A stretch of DNA of 7,483 nt from Clostridia bacterium (GTDB lineage: Bacteria > Bacillota > Clostridia > Christensenellales > CALWSW01), in the NCBI GenBank assembly GCA_019421925.1, contig JAHZEH010000092.1, forward strand, positions 1 to 7,483. Reading direction: 5' to 3'. The translations under genes and the position numbers were made by a program. Positions 6,526 to 7,483 of this stretch are shown here, in pieces. A model generated the notes under the pieces. It saw only the letters and a program-made list of their open reading frames with translations. It had not been told where the DNA came from and did no database searches. Position 1 is the stretch's first letter; each line of letters opens with the position of its first letter.

Positions 6526-7376
6526 ACGCCGCCCTCAAGGGGCGCGCCCGCGTGGTGGTGCCCGGCTTTTACGGCGCCAAGGAGGACGGCACGGTGCAGA
6601 CCTTCTCCCGGGGCGGCTCGGATATCACCGGGGCTATCGTGGCCCGGGGCGTGGAGGCCGCGGTCTATGAGAACTGGACGGATGTGTCCGGCCTGCTCAT
6701 GGCGGATCCCCGTATTGTGCGGGGCGCCAAGCCCATCGCCACCGTGACCTATACGGAACTGCGCGAGCTGGCCTATATGGGCGCGACGGTTATGCACGAC
6801 GAGGCCATCTTCCCCGTGCGTCAGGCCTGCATCCCTATCAACGTTCGCAATACCAACGACCCTGACGCGCCGGGCACCATGATTGTCCCTGAGGCGGAGG
6901 ACTACAGCAAGTGCGCCATCACGGGGATTGCCGGGCGCAAGGGCTTTACGGTCATCAGCATTGAAAAGGATAAGATGAACACGGAGATCGGCTTTGCGGC
7001 CCGTCTTCTGACGGCGCTGGCTGATTTGGGCATCTCCATCGAGCATATGCCCACTGGGATCGACACCCTCTCAGTCATTGTATCGGACGAGAGCATGAAC
7101 GGCAAACAGCAGGAGGTGGTGGACGCCATCATCGCCGCCGTGGAACCCGATTTCCTGGAGGTTCATGACAATATCGCGCTGATCGCTGTGGTTGGCCGGG
7201 GTATGATGGGGCGCGTCGGCACCTCCTCCCGCGTGTTTACCGCGCTGGCGGGCAACGGCGTCAACATCCGCATGATCGACCAGGGCAGCAGCGAAATCAA
7301 CATCATTGTGGGCGTCGAGACCGACCAGTTCAAGGCGGCGGTCCGGGCCATCTACTATGCGTTTGACGAGGAATAA
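6453..7376 (+). CDS. Aspartate kinase, C-terminal fragment (kinase C-lobe and two ACT domains)
   Basis: This frame is authentic from 6375 onwards; 6453 (GTG) is merely its first usable start and has no good ribosome binding site. Numbered from that GTG, it holds the substrate and ATP-site block TFSRGGSDITG (50-60), YENWTDVSGLLMADPRI (72-88) and YTELRELAYMGATVMHDEA (100-118). Two ACT domains follow, at about 154-212 (CAITGIAGRKGFTVISIEKD and on) and 240-307, which includes VGRGMMGRVGTSSRVFTAL and IRMIDQGSSEINI. In intact enzymes the ACT pair binds the feedback effector, commonly lysine or threonine. With the lysine-binding KFGGSS lobe in another frame, this piece would not be a working kinase. 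A free regulatory fragment is conceivable but unsupported. Confidence 0.65.
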   Translation: MDAAEIIRFDEDGKFLAEKTNELVNAALKGRARVVVPGFYGAKEDGTVQTFSRGGSDITGAIVARGVEAAVYENWTDVSGLLMADPRIVRGAKPIATVTYTELRELAYMGATVMHDEAIFPVRQACIPINVRNTNDPDAPGTMIVPEAEDYSKCAITGIAGRKGFTVISIEKDKMNTEIGFAARLLTALADLGISIEHMPTGIDTLSVIVSDESMNGKQQEVVDAIIAAVEPDFLEVHDNIALIAVVGRGMMGRVGTSSRVFTALAGNGVNIRMIDQGSSEINIIVGVETDQFKAAVRAIYYAFDEE

Positions 7377-7396
7377 GGGCCGGCAGAGGAGGAGCT

Positions 7397-7483
7397 ATGA
7401 GCAAGGTTACTAGGATTTACGTGGAAAAAAGACCGGGATATGATGTGGAAGCCCGCGCGCTTAAAAAAGATCTGGCGGAAAAC
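7397..7483 (+). CDS. purL: Phosphoribosylformylglycinamidine synthase, N-terminus only
   Basis: Only 29 codons are present before the right edge: MSKVTRIYVEKRPGYDVEAR and a further nine residues. The RIYVEK(R/K)PG-D-EA opening resembles the start of the long, single-chain FGAM synthase of Clostridia, which converts FGAR to FGAM with glutamine and ATP in purine synthesis. GGAGG lies four bases before the ATG, in an AGAGGAGGAGCT stretch. The gene follows the broken aspartate kinase by 20 bp with no terminator, so the two are probably co-transcribed. The call rests on a short segment and on remembered family N-termini. Confidence 0.72.
   Translation, partial: MSKVTRIYVEKRPGYDVEARALKKDLAEN

Larger units (their letters stand above)
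6109..7376 (+). pseudogene. Aspartate kinase gene interrupted by an internal deletion/frameshift
   Basis: Aspartate kinase phosphorylates L-aspartate, the first step towards lysine, threonine, methionine and diaminopimelate. The gene starts in one frame (MSVKVAKFGGSS to RYLEIAEEL, codon ending at 6363) and continues in another from 6375 (ASRDYCASRGEYLNGLLL onwards) to the stop at 7376. Both parts read as the same YclM-like, two-ACT-domain family. Only 11 bases separate the last sensible codon in the first frame from the first in the second. In relatives I recall a helical linker of roughly 20 residues there. The span is 1268 bp, about 55 bp short of an expected 440-codon gene and not a multiple of three. 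The lesion is therefore probably a deletion of 3n+1 bases, not a single-base slip. It may be real or an assembly error. The exact paralogue (lysC, thrD or dapG type) cannot be settled here. Confidence 0.85.

Noticed and set aside
1..7483. Searched for mobile elements, CRISPR repeats, tRNA/rRNA genes, toxin-antitoxin or defence genes.
   Set aside because: No repeats, direct-repeat ends, transposase motifs, rRNA-like or tRNA-like stretches were seen; the content is housekeeping metabolism and translation.

Overview
The window looks like a GC-rich chromosomal segment of a Firmicute, most likely class Clostridia and possibly an Oscillospiraceae-type gut organism. This is inferred from a T-box leader in front of leuS, strong AGGAG-type ribosome binding sites, the YclM-like aspartate kinase with two ACT domains, the Clostridia-style DUF1015 protein and the N-terminus of a long, single-chain-type PurL. 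The genes are mostly housekeeping. I see no phage, transposon, CRISPR or defence genes.

Left half, minus strand (4585 down to 1). A sigma-A-like promoter drives a leucine T-box riboswitch with a CUC specifier and an intrinsic terminator. It controls leuS (leucyl-tRNA synthetase, 809 aa, complete). After leuS comes a perfect 28-bp palindrome, probably a 3' hairpin or weak terminator. Next is an M29-family metallo-aminopeptidase (422 aa, complete). Four bases after its stop begins a PHP-domain phosphatase of the histidinol-phosphatase type, which runs off the left edge.

Centre (4586-4725). This is a divergent promoter region. The leuS promoter faces left. A near-consensus promoter (TTGACC, 17 bp, TATAAT) faces right towards the DUF1015 gene, through a leader of about 75 nt.

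Right half, plus strand (4726 to 7483). A DUF1015-family protein of unknown function (439 aa) is followed by an aspartate kinase gene broken by an internal deletion or frameshift near 6361-6375. The start of purL follows 20 bp later and is cut by the right edge. No terminator is visible between these three genes, so they may be co-transcribed. That would place an amino-acid entry enzyme (aspartate family) next to a purine enzyme.

The observations most worth a second look are the broken aspartate kinase, which is either a real lesion or an assembly error, and the leuS T-box, whose helices can be traced base by base. No clearly undescribed system is visible; the DUF1015 protein is the only complete gene without a known role.
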